Source of the DNA: JANQPX01 sp039197065
GTDB lineage: Bacteria; Pseudomonadota; Alphaproteobacteria; Geminicoccales; Geminicoccaceae
Assembly (NCBI GenBank): GCA_039197065.1
Contig: JBCCUL010000012.1
Coordinates: 124,001-188,000 of the forward strand
Length of the DNA stretch: 64,000 nucleotides
Reading direction: 5' to 3'
How positions within the stretch are numbered: the stretch's first letter is position 1; every line of letters begins with the position of its first letter. The notes under the pieces were generated by a model that had not been told where the DNA came from, did not search any database, and was given only the letters and a program-made list of their open reading frames with translations. The position numbers and the translations under genes are program-made. This document shows positions 34,785 to 43,255 of the stretch, piece by piece.

Positions 34785-35162
34785 ATGGAGCTGATCCATC
34801 AGCCGCCTTCAGGCGGACGGCCCCTGGTTCAAGGATATGGGGAGGGTGGTTTTCGGGTATCGGGTAACAGGTATCAGGGCTCGATCCTGCTGCTGCCCGA
34901 CCGGACCGAGGACTGGCCGGTGCAGACAATGGCTGATCTCACCATTAAGAGCCTTCAGCCGCTGATCGACTTCGAGCCTTCCATCGAACTGCTGATCATC
35001 GGCTGCGGCGCCAGTCTTGCACCGGCACCGGTGACCCTCCGCGACGTTTTTCGCACCAAGGGGATCGGCGTCGAGACGATGGACACAGGTGCGGCCTGCC
35101 GGACCTACAACGTTCTGGCAGGCGAGGATAGGCGGGTCGGTGCGGCGTTGATCAGAGGCTAG
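34785..35162 (+). CDS. Mth938-like (DUF498) domain protein
   Basis: Protein of 125 aa in the Mth938/AAMDC family of unknown biochemical role. It shows GGFRVSGNRYQGSILLLPD at the start of the domain, LLIIGCGAS in the centre and TGAACRTYNVLAGEDRRVGAALI at the end. Relatives in mitochondria (NDUFAF3) are assembly factors of respiratory complex I, and alphaproteobacterial genes are regularly found next to secDF. The ATG at 34785 is preceded by GGAGGC; an in-frame GTG lies at 34773. The NDUFAF6-like gene found nearby at 38.5 kb fits a complex I assembly theme (inference). Confidence 0.88.
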   Translation: MELIHQPPSGGRPLVQGYGEGGFRVSGNRYQGSILLLPDRTEDWPVQTMADLTIKSLQPLIDFEPSIELLIIGCGASLAPAPVTLRDVFRTKGIGVETMDTGAACRTYNVLAGEDRRVGAALIRG

Positions 35163-35178
35163 TTGGGCGGCGGCCCCT

Positions 35179-35922
35179 CTAGAATACCCCCGCAATCGAG
35201 CGCGTCAGCCCCGCCACCAATTGCGGCGCTGCGTCTTCGAATTCCAGATTAGCCTGGTTTGCAACGCTCATCACGCGGGTTCGGTAGCGCTTCCAGCCGC
35301 TTGTCCTATTGGCGCGAACGATGCGCGAGCCGCTCGTTCCCTGGCCGACATCCTGCTCGAAGGTCTCGGTGACCACCTCGCCTTGGGTTGCACGCTCCGA
35401 TACCTGGATATCCGTGATCGCCGAATAGGTGACGTCTTTGACGAAGGCGCCGGCCGCCGATTCCACGGCTGCGCCGATCAGTCCGCCGCCGATGATGCTG
35501 CCGGTATCCTTGGTGGCGGCACGCGTGCCGGCGGCCCCGACGGCGGCCCCGAAGAGAGCGCCGCCAAAACCGCTTGCAAAAGCGTCCTCAGCGGCGGTTG
35601 CCGAACTCTTGCCGGCCTGCAGGACGTTGGCCTGCAGCATGTAATGGGCGCGTTCCGGATTGCTGACGAGTTGATAGCCGCGCTTCTGGAGATGGGCCTT
35701 CACGTCCTGCTCGATATCAAAGTCCTCACGGTCCGATGTGTTCTTGACCTCGACGAACACGGTCCGACGCGCCGGCGGCAGAGGTTCCAGAAAAATCGAA
35801 TCGGACATGCGCGTCTGCACGTCGAGTTCGCGCTTGCTGATCGCAGTTGTCGTGGCGGCACAGGCTGACAGAAAGACACAACCGAGCAGAACGGCAGCGG
35901 AGCAAATGGGGCGTCTGGACAT
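35179..35922 (-). CDS. TraT-like complement resistance lipoprotein
   Basis: Outer-membrane lipoprotein of 247 aa. The signal ends in a clear lipobox (FLSAC, about residue 21), and AAGGAG precedes the ATG at 35922. The mature sequence follows TraT along its length: TAISKRELDVQTRMSDSIFLEP, FVEVKNTSD, YQLVSNPERAHYMLQANVL, a long glycine/alanine-rich membrane segment, KDVTYSAITDIQVSER and GTSGSRI. Plasmid TraT acts in surface exclusion and serum resistance. No conjugation genes are here, so a chromosomal envelope role is more likely. It stands alone, convergent with the Mth938-like gene. Confidence 0.88.
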   Translation of the reverse strand: MSRRPICSAAVLLGCVFLSACAATTTAISKRELDVQTRMSDSIFLEPLPPARRTVFVEVKNTSDREDFDIEQDVKAHLQKRGYQLVSNPERAHYMLQANVLQAGKSSATAAEDAFASGFGGALFGAAVGAAGTRAATKDTGSIIGGGLIGAAVESAAGAFVKDVTYSAITDIQVSERATQGEVVTETFEQDVGQGTSGSRIVRANRTSGWKRYRTRVMSVANQANLEFEDAAPQLVAGLTRSIAGVF

Positions 35923-36091
35923 GCGGCAAACTCCTTTCGCGCCGATCGCTTGGCGCAGGGGATCCTGCCGACTGAGGGTTCCACATAAGAAAGGAGGAGC
36001 GGCCATCATGGGCGCACCCCTCCTCCCTTGAACTTATTGCTTGGCGTCCGGCTAAGGCCGGTACGCTGCCGCTGAAGGCAACTGTCGAAAG

Positions 36092-36107
36092 ACGGCCGCT
36101 AGGCCGT
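36092..36107 (-). terminator. Possible hairpin terminator at the end of sodB
   Basis: A 6 bp GC-rich stem (ACGGCC/GGCCGT) with a TAGC loop overlaps the sodB stop codon; on the minus strand it is followed by CTTTCG, a poor T-run. It could be a weak terminator or an RNA-stabilising hairpin. Confidence 0.3.
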
Positions 36108-36704
36108 GGCTTTTTCGAGCTCCGCTTCGACCTCTTCCCAGTTCACCATGTGGTTCAGGAAGGCCGCAAGATACTCGGGACGACGATTCTCGTAGTCCAC
36201 ATAGTAAGCATGTTCCCAGACATCAATACCGAGGATCGGGATCATGCCCGAGGTCAGCGGATTGTCGGCGTTCGACGTTTTGGTCACCTTGAGGGTGTCG
36301 CCATCGAGAGCGAGCCAGGCCCATCCGGAGCCGAACTGGGTGACGCCGGCCGTCTTGAACTTCTCCTTGAAGCTCTCGAAATTGCCGAAGGCGTCATCGA
36401 TGCGCTTGGCGAGTTCGCCGCCGGGCGCGCCGCCGCCGCCCTTCTTCATGATCCGCCAGAACAGCTGGTGGTTCCAATGCTGACCGGCATTGTTGAAGAT
36501 GCCAGCTTTGGCGGGGTCTTTGGCGGACGCTTCGACGATCTCTTCGAGCGACGCATCCTTCAGATCGGTGTCTTCGATCAGATTGTTGAGGTTGGTGACG
36601 TAGGTCTGGTGATGTTTGTCGTGATGCAGGTGGAGGGTGGTCGACGACATGTACGGCTCGAGGGCATCGTAGCTGTACGGGAGGTCGGGCAACTCGAAGG
36701 CCAT
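36099..36704 (-). CDS. sodB: Superoxide dismutase, Fe type
   Basis: Cytosolic enzyme of 201 aa that converts superoxide to H2O2 and O2. The N-terminus MAFELPDLPYSYDALEP is typical, followed by HLHHDKHHQTYV (metal His), NAGQHWNH and the C-terminal DVWEHAYYVDY with Asp and His ligands. Glutamine in the NAGQHWNH position points to an Fe rather than Mn enzyme, though cambialism cannot be excluded. The start at 36704 restores the family N-terminus; the longer frame to 36866 is not supported. It is divergent from the adenylate cyclase gene. Confidence 0.95.
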   Translation of the reverse strand: MAFELPDLPYSYDALEPYMSSTTLHLHHDKHHQTYVTNLNNLIEDTDLKDASLEEIVEASAKDPAKAGIFNNAGQHWNHQLFWRIMKKGGGGAPGGELAKRIDDAFGNFESFKEKFKTAGVTQFGSGWAWLALDGDTLKVTKTSNADNPLTSGMIPILGIDVWEHAYYVDYENRRPEYLAAFLNHMVNWEEVEAELEKATA

Positions 36705-37031
36705 GGTTGGTTTGCCTTTCAGAAATGTGATCCCAGAGGCGCGATAATACGCTAGATAATCGATCATTCCGAGAAAGCAAAGTCCAGAGCCTCTTGCGGC
36801 GACAATCTGTTCGAGGCGCTCATGGAGGTTTCGTCGTTTGGGTGGATTAATCATGACCTTGATCATGTCGACATCGATGGGGCGTGCCGGTCGACGAGAC
36901 TATGTCGCATCCGGTACCACCGGGATCGTGACGCCGTGTGACAATGGGTTGTGGCATGATCCTTCAAAATCGATGCTGGCGGTGTCATCCGGCCGCTGGC
37001 GATAGCATGCGTCCTTTCGAGAGTGCAGCCG
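36705..37031. other. 327 bp divergent gap between sodB and cyclase genes
   Basis: It must hold two promoters. The stretch near 36745-36770 is AT-rich relative to its surroundings, but I could not identify a convincing -35/-10 pair or a known operator. No RNA gene is seen. Confidence 0.5.
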
Positions 37032-38462
37032 ATGAGCACGAACATCGCGGTTTCAAACCAGGGCAAGGCGTCATTGCTGACGCGCGCCCGCGACTTGCTG
37101 GTCGGGCCGCCACTGCCCGAACGCCTTCCTGACCGCATCAATGAGACCATCCAGAAGGAGCAGGAGCAAAGCGAGATCCTGGTCAGCGCGCTTCAGCTGA
37201 TCGCGATCGCGATGTTCGCGGTTCTTTATACCTTTACGCCAAAAGGTTTCGGTGACGACGTGACCTTCGAACCGGTGCCGGTGACGCTTGCCGTCTACGG
37301 CCTGTTCACGATCGTCCGGCTGACGCTCGCTCTGAAGCGCAACCTGCCTAAATGGTTCGTTGCCGTCTCGATCGTGGTCGACGTCGCTGTCCTTCTGATC
37401 ACGATCTGGAGCTTTCATCTCCAATATGATGCATCGCCCGCGCTTTACCTGAAGGCGCCGACGCTGATGTATATCTTCATCCTCATCGCTCTCAGGACTT
37501 TGCGTTTCGAGCCCGCGATGGTCTTGCTGACAGGTATCACGGCAGGCATTGGCTGGTTGCTCTTGGTGGCTTATGCCGTCGCTTTCAAACAGCCCTGCAG
37601 CGCCATGGAATTCATGGAAGTGCTGGCGGGCGCCGAAGGCTGCGGCATTACCCGCATGTTCTCAGACTACACCATGTCCAACAAAATTCTCTTAGGCGCC
37701 GAAGTGGACAAGATCGTCTCGATCATGATGGTGACGGTGATCCTGGCGATCGCGCTGATCAGAGCCCGGAAGCTGCTGGTACGTGCAACGGCGGAGCATC
37801 AGGCGGCCGCCGATCTGTCACGGTTTTTCGCGCCGGAGATCGCGGGACGAATCCGTGATACGGAAGCCGAGATCAAACCGGGCGATGCCGAAATCCGCGA
37901 CGCCGCGATCATGATGACCGATCTTCGCGGGTTCACGCCGCTTACCGAAAAGCTGCCGCCGAGGGAGGTGATGGCGCTTTTGTCCGCCTATCAAAGCCGC
38001 GTGGTGGCGGCGATCTCCGCCGAGGGGGGAAGTGTAGACAAGTTCATGGGGGATGGCATTCTTGCGAGCTTCGGCGCCGCTGTCACAAGCGACGAACCGG
38101 CGGCACAGGCGTTGCGTGCGGCTGATAGAATTCTTCGCGACTGCGCTTCTTGGCGCGAGGAGCGGCTAGCACAAGGTCTGGATGCGCCTGCGGTCGGGCT
38201 CGCCATTACGACGGGGCGGGTGATGTTCGGTGCGATCGGCGACACCAGCCGTCTCGAATATACGGTCATCGGCGATCCGGTAAACGTGGTCGCCAAGCTG
38301 GAAAAACATACCAAGACCGAAGCCGTGGCAGCGCTTTGCACGGGCGAAGCCTATGATCGGGCGCTGACGGAGGGCTATCGTCCCGCCGTGGACCGCGAAA
38401 AACGGACGGCGCGTATCGTCGAGGGGGTTCCTGTGCCGATCGATCTGGTCGTTCTGGACTAG
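37032..38462 (+). CDS. Membrane-bound class III adenylate/guanylate cyclase
   Basis: Nucleotide cyclase of 476 aa. The N-terminal half has about six TM segments (residues about 45-245). A linker with ADLSRFFAPEI then leads to the catalytic domain (about 275-440). Metal-binding aspartates are in MMTDLRGFTPL and FMGDGILASF; the adenine-selecting lysine is in VDKFMGD. In YTVIGDPVNVVAKLE the usual transition-state arginine position is lysine, a change seen in some cyclase subgroups. It probably makes cAMP, which could feed CRP-family regulators such as those predicted for the peroxidase locus; that link is speculative. The ATG at 37032 is preferred over a GTG at 37023. The NDUFAF6-like gene follows after 12 bp. 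Confidence 0.88.
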   Translation: MSTNIAVSNQGKASLLTRARDLLVGPPLPERLPDRINETIQKEQEQSEILVSALQLIAIAMFAVLYTFTPKGFGDDVTFEPVPVTLAVYGLFTIVRLTLALKRNLPKWFVAVSIVVDVAVLLITIWSFHLQYDASPALYLKAPTLMYIFILIALRTLRFEPAMVLLTGITAGIGWLLLVAYAVAFKQPCSAMEFMEVLAGAEGCGITRMFSDYTMSNKILLGAEVDKIVSIMMVTVILAIALIRARKLLVRATAEHQAAADLSRFFAPEIAGRIRDTEAEIKPGDAEIRDAAIMMTDLRGFTPLTEKLPPREVMALLSAYQSRVVAAISAEGGSVDKFMGDGILASFGAAVTSDEPAAQALRAADRILRDCASWREERLAQGLDAPAVGLAITTGRVMFGAIGDTSRLEYTVIGDPVNVVAKLEKHTKTEAVAALCTGEAYDRALTEGYRPAVDREKRTARIVEGVPVPIDLVVLD

Positions 38463-38474
38463 GGCGGACGCAGC

Positions 38475-39287
38475 GTGAACGCAGGAGCGATCGATCAGCT
38501 CTCCCCGCTCGCCGCCGATCTCAGATCTCAAAATCCGGATCGCTATCTAGCGACCCTCTTCGCGCCGCCTGCACGCCGAAACGCGCTGATCGCGCTCTAT
38601 GCGTTCGACCATGAGATCGCCCGCGCGCAGTGGACGCTTCGAGAACCGATGGCAGGCCTCATCCGTCTTCAATGGTGGCAGGACGTCATTGACGGGTTCT
38701 CGGAGCATCGTCCTGTCGCTCATCCGGTGGTCCGAGAGCTTCAGCGCGCTGTCACGGAAGACGGCCTGAACAATCATCACCTTTTGCGCGTGCTCGACGC
38801 TCGACGTCGCCCGCTGGAAGACGACGAGCCGCCCACGCTGGAGGATTTCGAGCAACATCTGCACGACATCGGCGGAAGCATTTTTTGCGCGGCTGCGGAG
38901 CTTCTCGGCGGAAGTCAGCCTGACGTACAAGCCATCCTCAACCGGGCGGGACTGGTCAGCGCCGCCCTGGAGCATTGCCGCTTCCTGCAGGATCAGGCAC
39001 CCGGCTCGAACGTCTGGCTGCCCGCAGATTGGTACATCGACGAGAAGGGAGATGCGGGGACCGTCTCCGCAACGGTCTTGAAACGACGTCTGGCCGATCG
39101 GTCGTTGAAAGAGCTTGCTGAAGCCCGGCGTCAAGCGGGATCGATCCCACGGGCGGTCTTGCCGGCGCTCTTCCCGATAACGCTCGCCGCCAGCCGTTTG
39201 CGCGATCCGATTGGCTCCGGTCAGCCAGAACCGCTTCCCATGGCGGTGCCTAGGCTTATGTGGTGCTGGCTACGCCGTCGTTTCTGA
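38475..39287 (+). CDS. NDUFAF6-like squalene/phytoene synthase-fold protein
   Basis: Protein of 270 aa from the squalene/phytoene synthase superfamily. In real synthases the first Asp-rich motif follows YAF; here the segment is LYAFDHEIARAQ, followed by LIRLQWWQDVIDGF and a single DIGGSIF-type region. This is the pattern of NDUFAF6, a complex I assembly factor, not a carotenoid enzyme. The start is a GTG 12 bp after the cyclase stop. In related genomes it follows secF and the Mth938-like gene; here other genes have been placed between. Lack of any isoprenoid or carotenoid genes nearby supports the non-enzymatic reading. Confidence 0.85.
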   Translation: MNAGAIDQLSPLAADLRSQNPDRYLATLFAPPARRNALIALYAFDHEIARAQWTLREPMAGLIRLQWWQDVIDGFSEHRPVAHPVVRELQRAVTEDGLNNHHLLRVLDARRRPLEDDEPPTLEDFEQHLHDIGGSIFCAAAELLGGSQPDVQAILNRAGLVSAALEHCRFLQDQAPGSNVWLPADWYIDEKGDAGTVSATVLKRRLADRSLKELAEARRQAGSIPRAVLPALFPITLAASRLRDPIGSGQPEPLPMAVPRLMWCWLRRRF

Positions 39288-39299
39288 GCCCTTAGAGAC

Positions 39300-40334
39300 T
39301 CAGAACGTCGGATCGAGCTTAAGATATCGATAGCGATTGCCGCTCTTGATCACCGTCATGGAGATCTCGTTGTTGCGGACGACATCGAGGGGGATATCGA
39401 CGCCGGCCTCGCCGCGTTGCCAAAGGTCCCGATAGAAGTCCGCAAGGCTGTTCACGACAGCGCCATCGATACCAAGGATGAGATCGCCGACCGCCATGCC
39501 GGCATCCTGTCCAGGCCCATCCGGCGCCACACGGGTCACGAAGATGCGGCCGCGATGCTCTTCGAGGAACAGGCCGAGCCAGGGATGAGCGGGCTGCTTT
39601 CGACGCCCATCGGCGAGAAGGTCGGCCAGGATCGGTTTCAACGCATCCACCGGGATGAACATGTTGGCGGGCCCGCGGCGTCCTCTCGGGTCCGCATCTC
39701 TCAGGATCAGGGAGCCAATGCCGACCAGGCGACCCTCTCGGTTGATCAGCGCGGCGCCGCCGAATCTGGCGTGAGGCGGGGCGGTGAACATCGCATCCTC
39801 GAGGAGATATTCCCAATAGCCGGCAAACGGACGGCGATCGACGAGAAATACCCCTTTCGCTTCTAGCCTTCCCATATGGCTCGCCACCAGGAGTGGCTCC
39901 GACAAGGCGACATCGTCGGCGTCACCCAGTGAAAGCGGGGTCACATCGATAGGGATGTTCGTCCTGATCAACCCAAACCCGGTCTCATGATCATAGGCGA
40001 CGATATTGGCAGGCATATCCCTTCCGTCGGGTCCCACCACTGACACTTCGATGGCTTCGAGGATGAGGTAGCCCACCGTGAGGACAAGTCCGGCATCGTC
40101 GATGACAACGCCGGTTCCGCTGCGTCTGGTGCCTAGGCCATCAGCCGTACGCGCATTGCTCGGTACGACCGAATCGACCTGGACGATGGCCGAAAGGCGG
40201 TCGGACTGCTGACCAATCGCCTGAAGTGGCGTGGCAAGGATAGACAGGGCTATCGCGAGGCAAAGCCAAATATTGGCCTGCCCGAGACTTCTTAAAAAAG
40301 GAGCGAGCTTGGCGTGCGTCATGTCATCAGTCAT
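39300..40334 (-). CDS. HtrA/DegP-like pseudoprotease with PDZ domain
   Basis: Predicted periplasmic or membrane-anchored protein of 344 aa. After an N-terminal hydrophobic segment (about residues 20-42) comes a trypsin-like domain (about 60-250) and a PDZ domain (about 255-340; VTRVAPDGPGQDAGMAVGDLILGIDG). The catalytic triad appears lost: the His motif reads LTVGYLILEA (Tyr89), the Asp motif HETGFGLI (Gly119) and the Ser motif ARFGGAALIN (Phe191 in place of serine). It is therefore probably a scaffold or regulator rather than a protease. The start could also be 40322 or 40370. It is convergent with the NDUFAF6-like gene. Confidence 0.82.
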   Translation of the reverse strand: MTDDMTHAKLAPFLRSLGQANIWLCLAIALSILATPLQAIGQQSDRLSAIVQVDSVVPSNARTADGLGTRRSGTGVVIDDAGLVLTVGYLILEAIEVSVVGPDGRDMPANIVAYDHETGFGLIRTNIPIDVTPLSLGDADDVALSEPLLVASHMGRLEAKGVFLVDRRPFAGYWEYLLEDAMFTAPPHARFGGAALINREGRLVGIGSLILRDADPRGRRGPANMFIPVDALKPILADLLADGRRKQPAHPWLGLFLEEHRGRIFVTRVAPDGPGQDAGMAVGDLILGIDGAVVNSLADFYRDLWQRGEAGVDIPLDVVRNNEISMTVIKSGNRYRYLKLDPTF

Positions 40335-40590
40335 GGCTGTCACCAGATGAGAGCCGTCAGAAATAATCATATGGGTTCGAATTTCGAGCTTTTCATAACA
40401 AAAGAGGAATGTTGAATCAGCCCGTCGCGGCTAACGACTTGTTTTCATTTGAATGTGGTCGTTTTGCCTATTGATAACGCGACCGTTTGCCAATTCTGGG
40501 TCCGGCACTGGGCAAGCGTTTGTGTGGATGACAGCACCGAGACGGGTGCCTATAGTCTCGCCTGCGTAATTTTTTCTCGACGGACTGCCA

Positions 40591-41757
40591 ATGCCTCAAT
40601 CGACCAGCTGCCATGATCTGCTCGCGCGTCTGGTGGCTTTCGACACGACAAGTCGGAATTCCAATCTCGAGTTGATTTCTTTCGTTCAGGACTTTCTCGA
40701 ACGGTTTGGCATCGCATCAGAACTGGTGGCGAATGACGACGGCACAAAGGCCAATCTGTTCGCCTCGATCGGCCCGATCGATAAGCCGGGCGTCGTATTT
40801 TCCGGCCATACCGATGTGGTGCCGGTCGATGATCAGGACTGGTCGTCCGATCCCTTCAAGCTGACCACGCGGGATGATCGTGTCTTCGCGCGAGGTGCTG
40901 CTGACATGAAGGGGTTCATCGCCTCAGCCTTGTCGCTGGCGCCGGATCTTGCCGATCGTCGGCTCGAGCGACCCGTCCATTTCGCCTTCAGCTATGATGA
41001 GGAGGTAGGCTGCAAGGGCGTTCCCAGCCTGCTGGATCACATGGCCAGCCGCCTGCCGGTGCTGCCCATGGGTTGCATTGTCGGTGAGCCGACCGGCATG
41101 CGTGTCGCCAATGGGCATAAGGGAAAGGCAGGCTATCGCTGTACCGTCAAAGGAAAGGCCAGTCATTCCGCGCTGAATCATTTAGGCGTGAATGCAGTCG
41201 AGGTCGCGGCGGAGATCGTCGCGCGCCTTCGCCAGACCAATCTCGACTTCCGTGCGCATGGCCCCTTCTTCGACGGCTATGAGCCGCCGCATTGCACCGT
41301 TACGACGGGCGTGATGAATGGGGGCACGGCGCTCAACATCGTGCCGTCCACCTGCACCTTTGAATTCGAATTCAGGCTTCTGCCGGGCCAGGAGCCGGAG
41401 CGCCTGCTGGCCGATATCCAGGCGTTCACCGCCACCACGTTATTGCCTGCCATGAAAGCTGTCACGGAGGAGGCAAGCGTTGATTGGCAGGAGCTGATGA
41501 GCTATCCAGCCCTGGGCAACACCGATGAGCCACAGATCGAGCGTTTGGCCTGTGCGCTGACCGATACCGTCGTCCCTGCAAAATTGTCTTTTGGAACCGA
41601 GGCCGGACATTTCGCGGTGAGGGGCGTGCCATCGATCGTATGCGGACCTGGCAGCATCAGTGTTGCGCATAAGCCAGATGAATATGTCGACCTTCAGCAG
41701 CTCAAACTGTGCTCCAGCTTTCTGCGTGACATCGTCGATGAAGTCAGCGCTATCTGA
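40591..41757 (+). CDS. argE: Acetylornithine deacetylase (M20 family)
   Basis: Zinc amidohydrolase of 388 aa that releases acetate from N-acetylornithine in arginine synthesis. Metal and catalytic motifs are in order: VFSGHTDVVPVDD (about residues 70-82), GRGAADMKGF with the bridging Asp, FSYDEEVGCKG with the catalytic and metal Glu residues, and the late FGTEAGHFA. The N-terminus DLLARLVAFDTTSRNSNLELI is typical of ArgE. Other M20 deacylases are possible, since the next gene is an AspA/AstE-type hydrolase and the two may act on N-acylated amino acids. The ribosome-binding site is weak. Confidence 0.85.
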   Translation: MPQSTSCHDLLARLVAFDTTSRNSNLELISFVQDFLERFGIASELVANDDGTKANLFASIGPIDKPGVVFSGHTDVVPVDDQDWSSDPFKLTTRDDRVFARGAADMKGFIASALSLAPDLADRRLERPVHFAFSYDEEVGCKGVPSLLDHMASRLPVLPMGCIVGEPTGMRVANGHKGKAGYRCTVKGKASHSALNHLGVNAVEVAAEIVARLRQTNLDFRAHGPFFDGYEPPHCTVTTGVMNGGTALNIVPSTCTFEFEFRLLPGQEPERLLADIQAFTATTLLPAMKAVTEEASVDWQELMSYPALGNTDEPQIERLACALTDTVVPAKLSFGTEAGHFAVRGVPSIVCGPGSISVAHKPDEYVDLQQLKLCSSFLRDIVDEVSAI

Positions 41758-41796
41758 CGTGGGTAATTTTCGCTTCATGCCAAAAACGAATTGTTG

Positions 41797-42750
41797 ATGA
41801 GTGCAAGTCCGACGATCGAGATCCAGACGCCTGATCTGACCCCCTATCAAGAGGGCTCTTCCGGCATCCCCTATGTCATATCCCTCGACAGTGGCGCGCC
41901 GGGACCGCATGCGGTGATCACATCACTGGTTCATGGCAATGAGCTCTCGGGTGCGTGGGCATTGATTACGCTTATGCAGCAAGGGATCAAACCGAGCCGG
42001 GGACGCCTCTCTCTGGCGTTCGTCAACGTTCAGGCCTTCAAGCGCTTCGATCCGAGACAACCTAAGGCTTCCCGCTATCTTGATCAGGACCTCAATCGTC
42101 TCTGGGACGAAGCGCGGCTGAACAGCATGGAGCGCTCGCGAGAGCTCGACCGGGCCAGGGAGCTTCGGCCCCTGATCGAGAGCGCCGATTGGCTCTTGGA
42201 TCTGCATTCGATGCAGCACTCTGCCGAACCCCTCGTTCTTGCCGGTCTCACGGCGAAAGGTCTCGATCTGGCGCGGGTGATGGGCTACCCGCGGCTGATC
42301 GTGACCGATGGTGGTCATCGAAACGGCGCACGCATGCGGGATTTCGGCGCTTTCGCTGATCCTGGGAGACCGAATACGGCGATGCTGGTCGAATGCGGAC
42401 AGCATTGGGAGCGTGCCAGCATCGATATCGCCATCACCAGCTGCCGGCAGTTTCTCGCGGCCATTGACCTGGTTGAACCGCAGCTTCTCGATCGGCTCGG
42501 CCGAGCGCCCAAGCCCGGCCCCCAGCAGGTGATCCAGGTAACCGATACGATGACCGTAAAGTCCGGCCCGTTTCATTTCTCACGCGCCGTCCGAGGCCTC
42601 GATGTCATCCCCAAGGCCGGCACCGTGATCGCTTTCGATGGCGATCAGCCCGTGGAGACCCCTTACGACAATTGTGTGCTGATCATGCCATCGAAAAGGC
42701 TGACACGCGGCCTGACGGCGGTCCGACTCGGCCGGTTCATCGACAATTGA
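41797..42750 (+). CDS. Succinylglutamate desuccinylase/aspartoacylase family protein
   Basis: Zinc-dependent acylase of 317 aa in the AstE/AspA family (M14-like fold). The metal-binding SLVHGNELSGAW (about residues 41-52) gives the HxxE pair and LDLHSMQH the third ligand. A later AMLVECGQHW corresponds to the catalytic glutamate region. It would hydrolyse the amide of an N-acylated amino acid. It follows argE by 39 bp, so both may handle acyl-amino acids. The substrate is not determined; no other arginine succinyltransferase pathway gene is near. Confidence 0.85.
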   Translation: MSASPTIEIQTPDLTPYQEGSSGIPYVISLDSGAPGPHAVITSLVHGNELSGAWALITLMQQGIKPSRGRLSLAFVNVQAFKRFDPRQPKASRYLDQDLNRLWDEARLNSMERSRELDRARELRPLIESADWLLDLHSMQHSAEPLVLAGLTAKGLDLARVMGYPRLIVTDGGHRNGARMRDFGAFADPGRPNTAMLVECGQHWERASIDIAITSCRQFLAAIDLVEPQLLDRLGRAPKPGPQQVIQVTDTMTVKSGPFHFSRAVRGLDVIPKAGTVIAFDGDQPVETPYDNCVLIMPSKRLTRGLTAVRLGRFIDN

Positions 42751-42781
42751 GACAGCAAAAGCTTGCACTGAGAGGTGTCGA

Positions 42782-43255
42782 ATGGTGACCATCCGCGCCG
42801 GATATAGACAAGATGCGGCGGCGATCGCTTCGATGATCAGCGATTTCAATGTCGAGGAGGGCAGTCCGGGGCGGATTTCGGCGGATGGCGTCATCGATCT
42901 CTGCTTTGGTGATCGCCCGCTCTACAAGCCGCTGGTCGCCGAGCATGAAGGTGATCTGGTCGGCTATGCTCTGATCACGCAACATTTCGACACGGAGCCC
43001 TGCGCCTGGATCTCCTATATGCAGGATCTCTTTGTCGCCTCAGCATGGCGAAGCCAGGGCGTCGGCCGACGCCTGATAGCTGCTGCTGCGCGCCTCACAT
43101 TGGAAGAAGGACGGTTCGAGCTCACCTGGCATGTCCGCGATCACAATGAACGCGGCCGCGCCTTCTACAGCCAGATCGGCGGCAAGGAGCAGACGCCGAT
43201 CCCGGTCACGCTTTCCAGCGACGCCCTGAAGGCGTTGGCGTCCGAAGCCGGCTAG
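42782..43255 (+). CDS. GNAT family N-acetyltransferase
   Basis: Acetyltransferase of 157 aa. It has the beta4-alpha3 acetyl-CoA motif AWRSQGVGRRLIAAAARL (about residues 87-104), preceded by ISYMQDLFVAS and followed by WHVRDHNERGRAFYSQIGG. A GAGAGG site precedes the ATG. It follows the aspartoacylase-like gene by 31 bp in the same direction. The TAG stop lies inside the left terminal repeat of a palindromic intergenic element (43252-43358). The acceptor substrate is unknown. Confidence 0.87.
   Translation: MVTIRAGYRQDAAAIASMISDFNVEEGSPGRISADGVIDLCFGDRPLYKPLVAEHEGDLVGYALITQHFDTEPCAWISYMQDLFVASAWRSQGVGRRLIAAAARLTLEEGRFELTWHVRDHNERGRAFYSQIGGKEQTPIPVTLSSDALKALASEAG

Noticed and set aside
38475..39287. 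Carotenoid or squalene synthase
   Set aside because: The first Asp-rich motif needed for prenyl diphosphate binding is absent and no isoprenoid genes are near. The NDUFAF6-like reading fits better.
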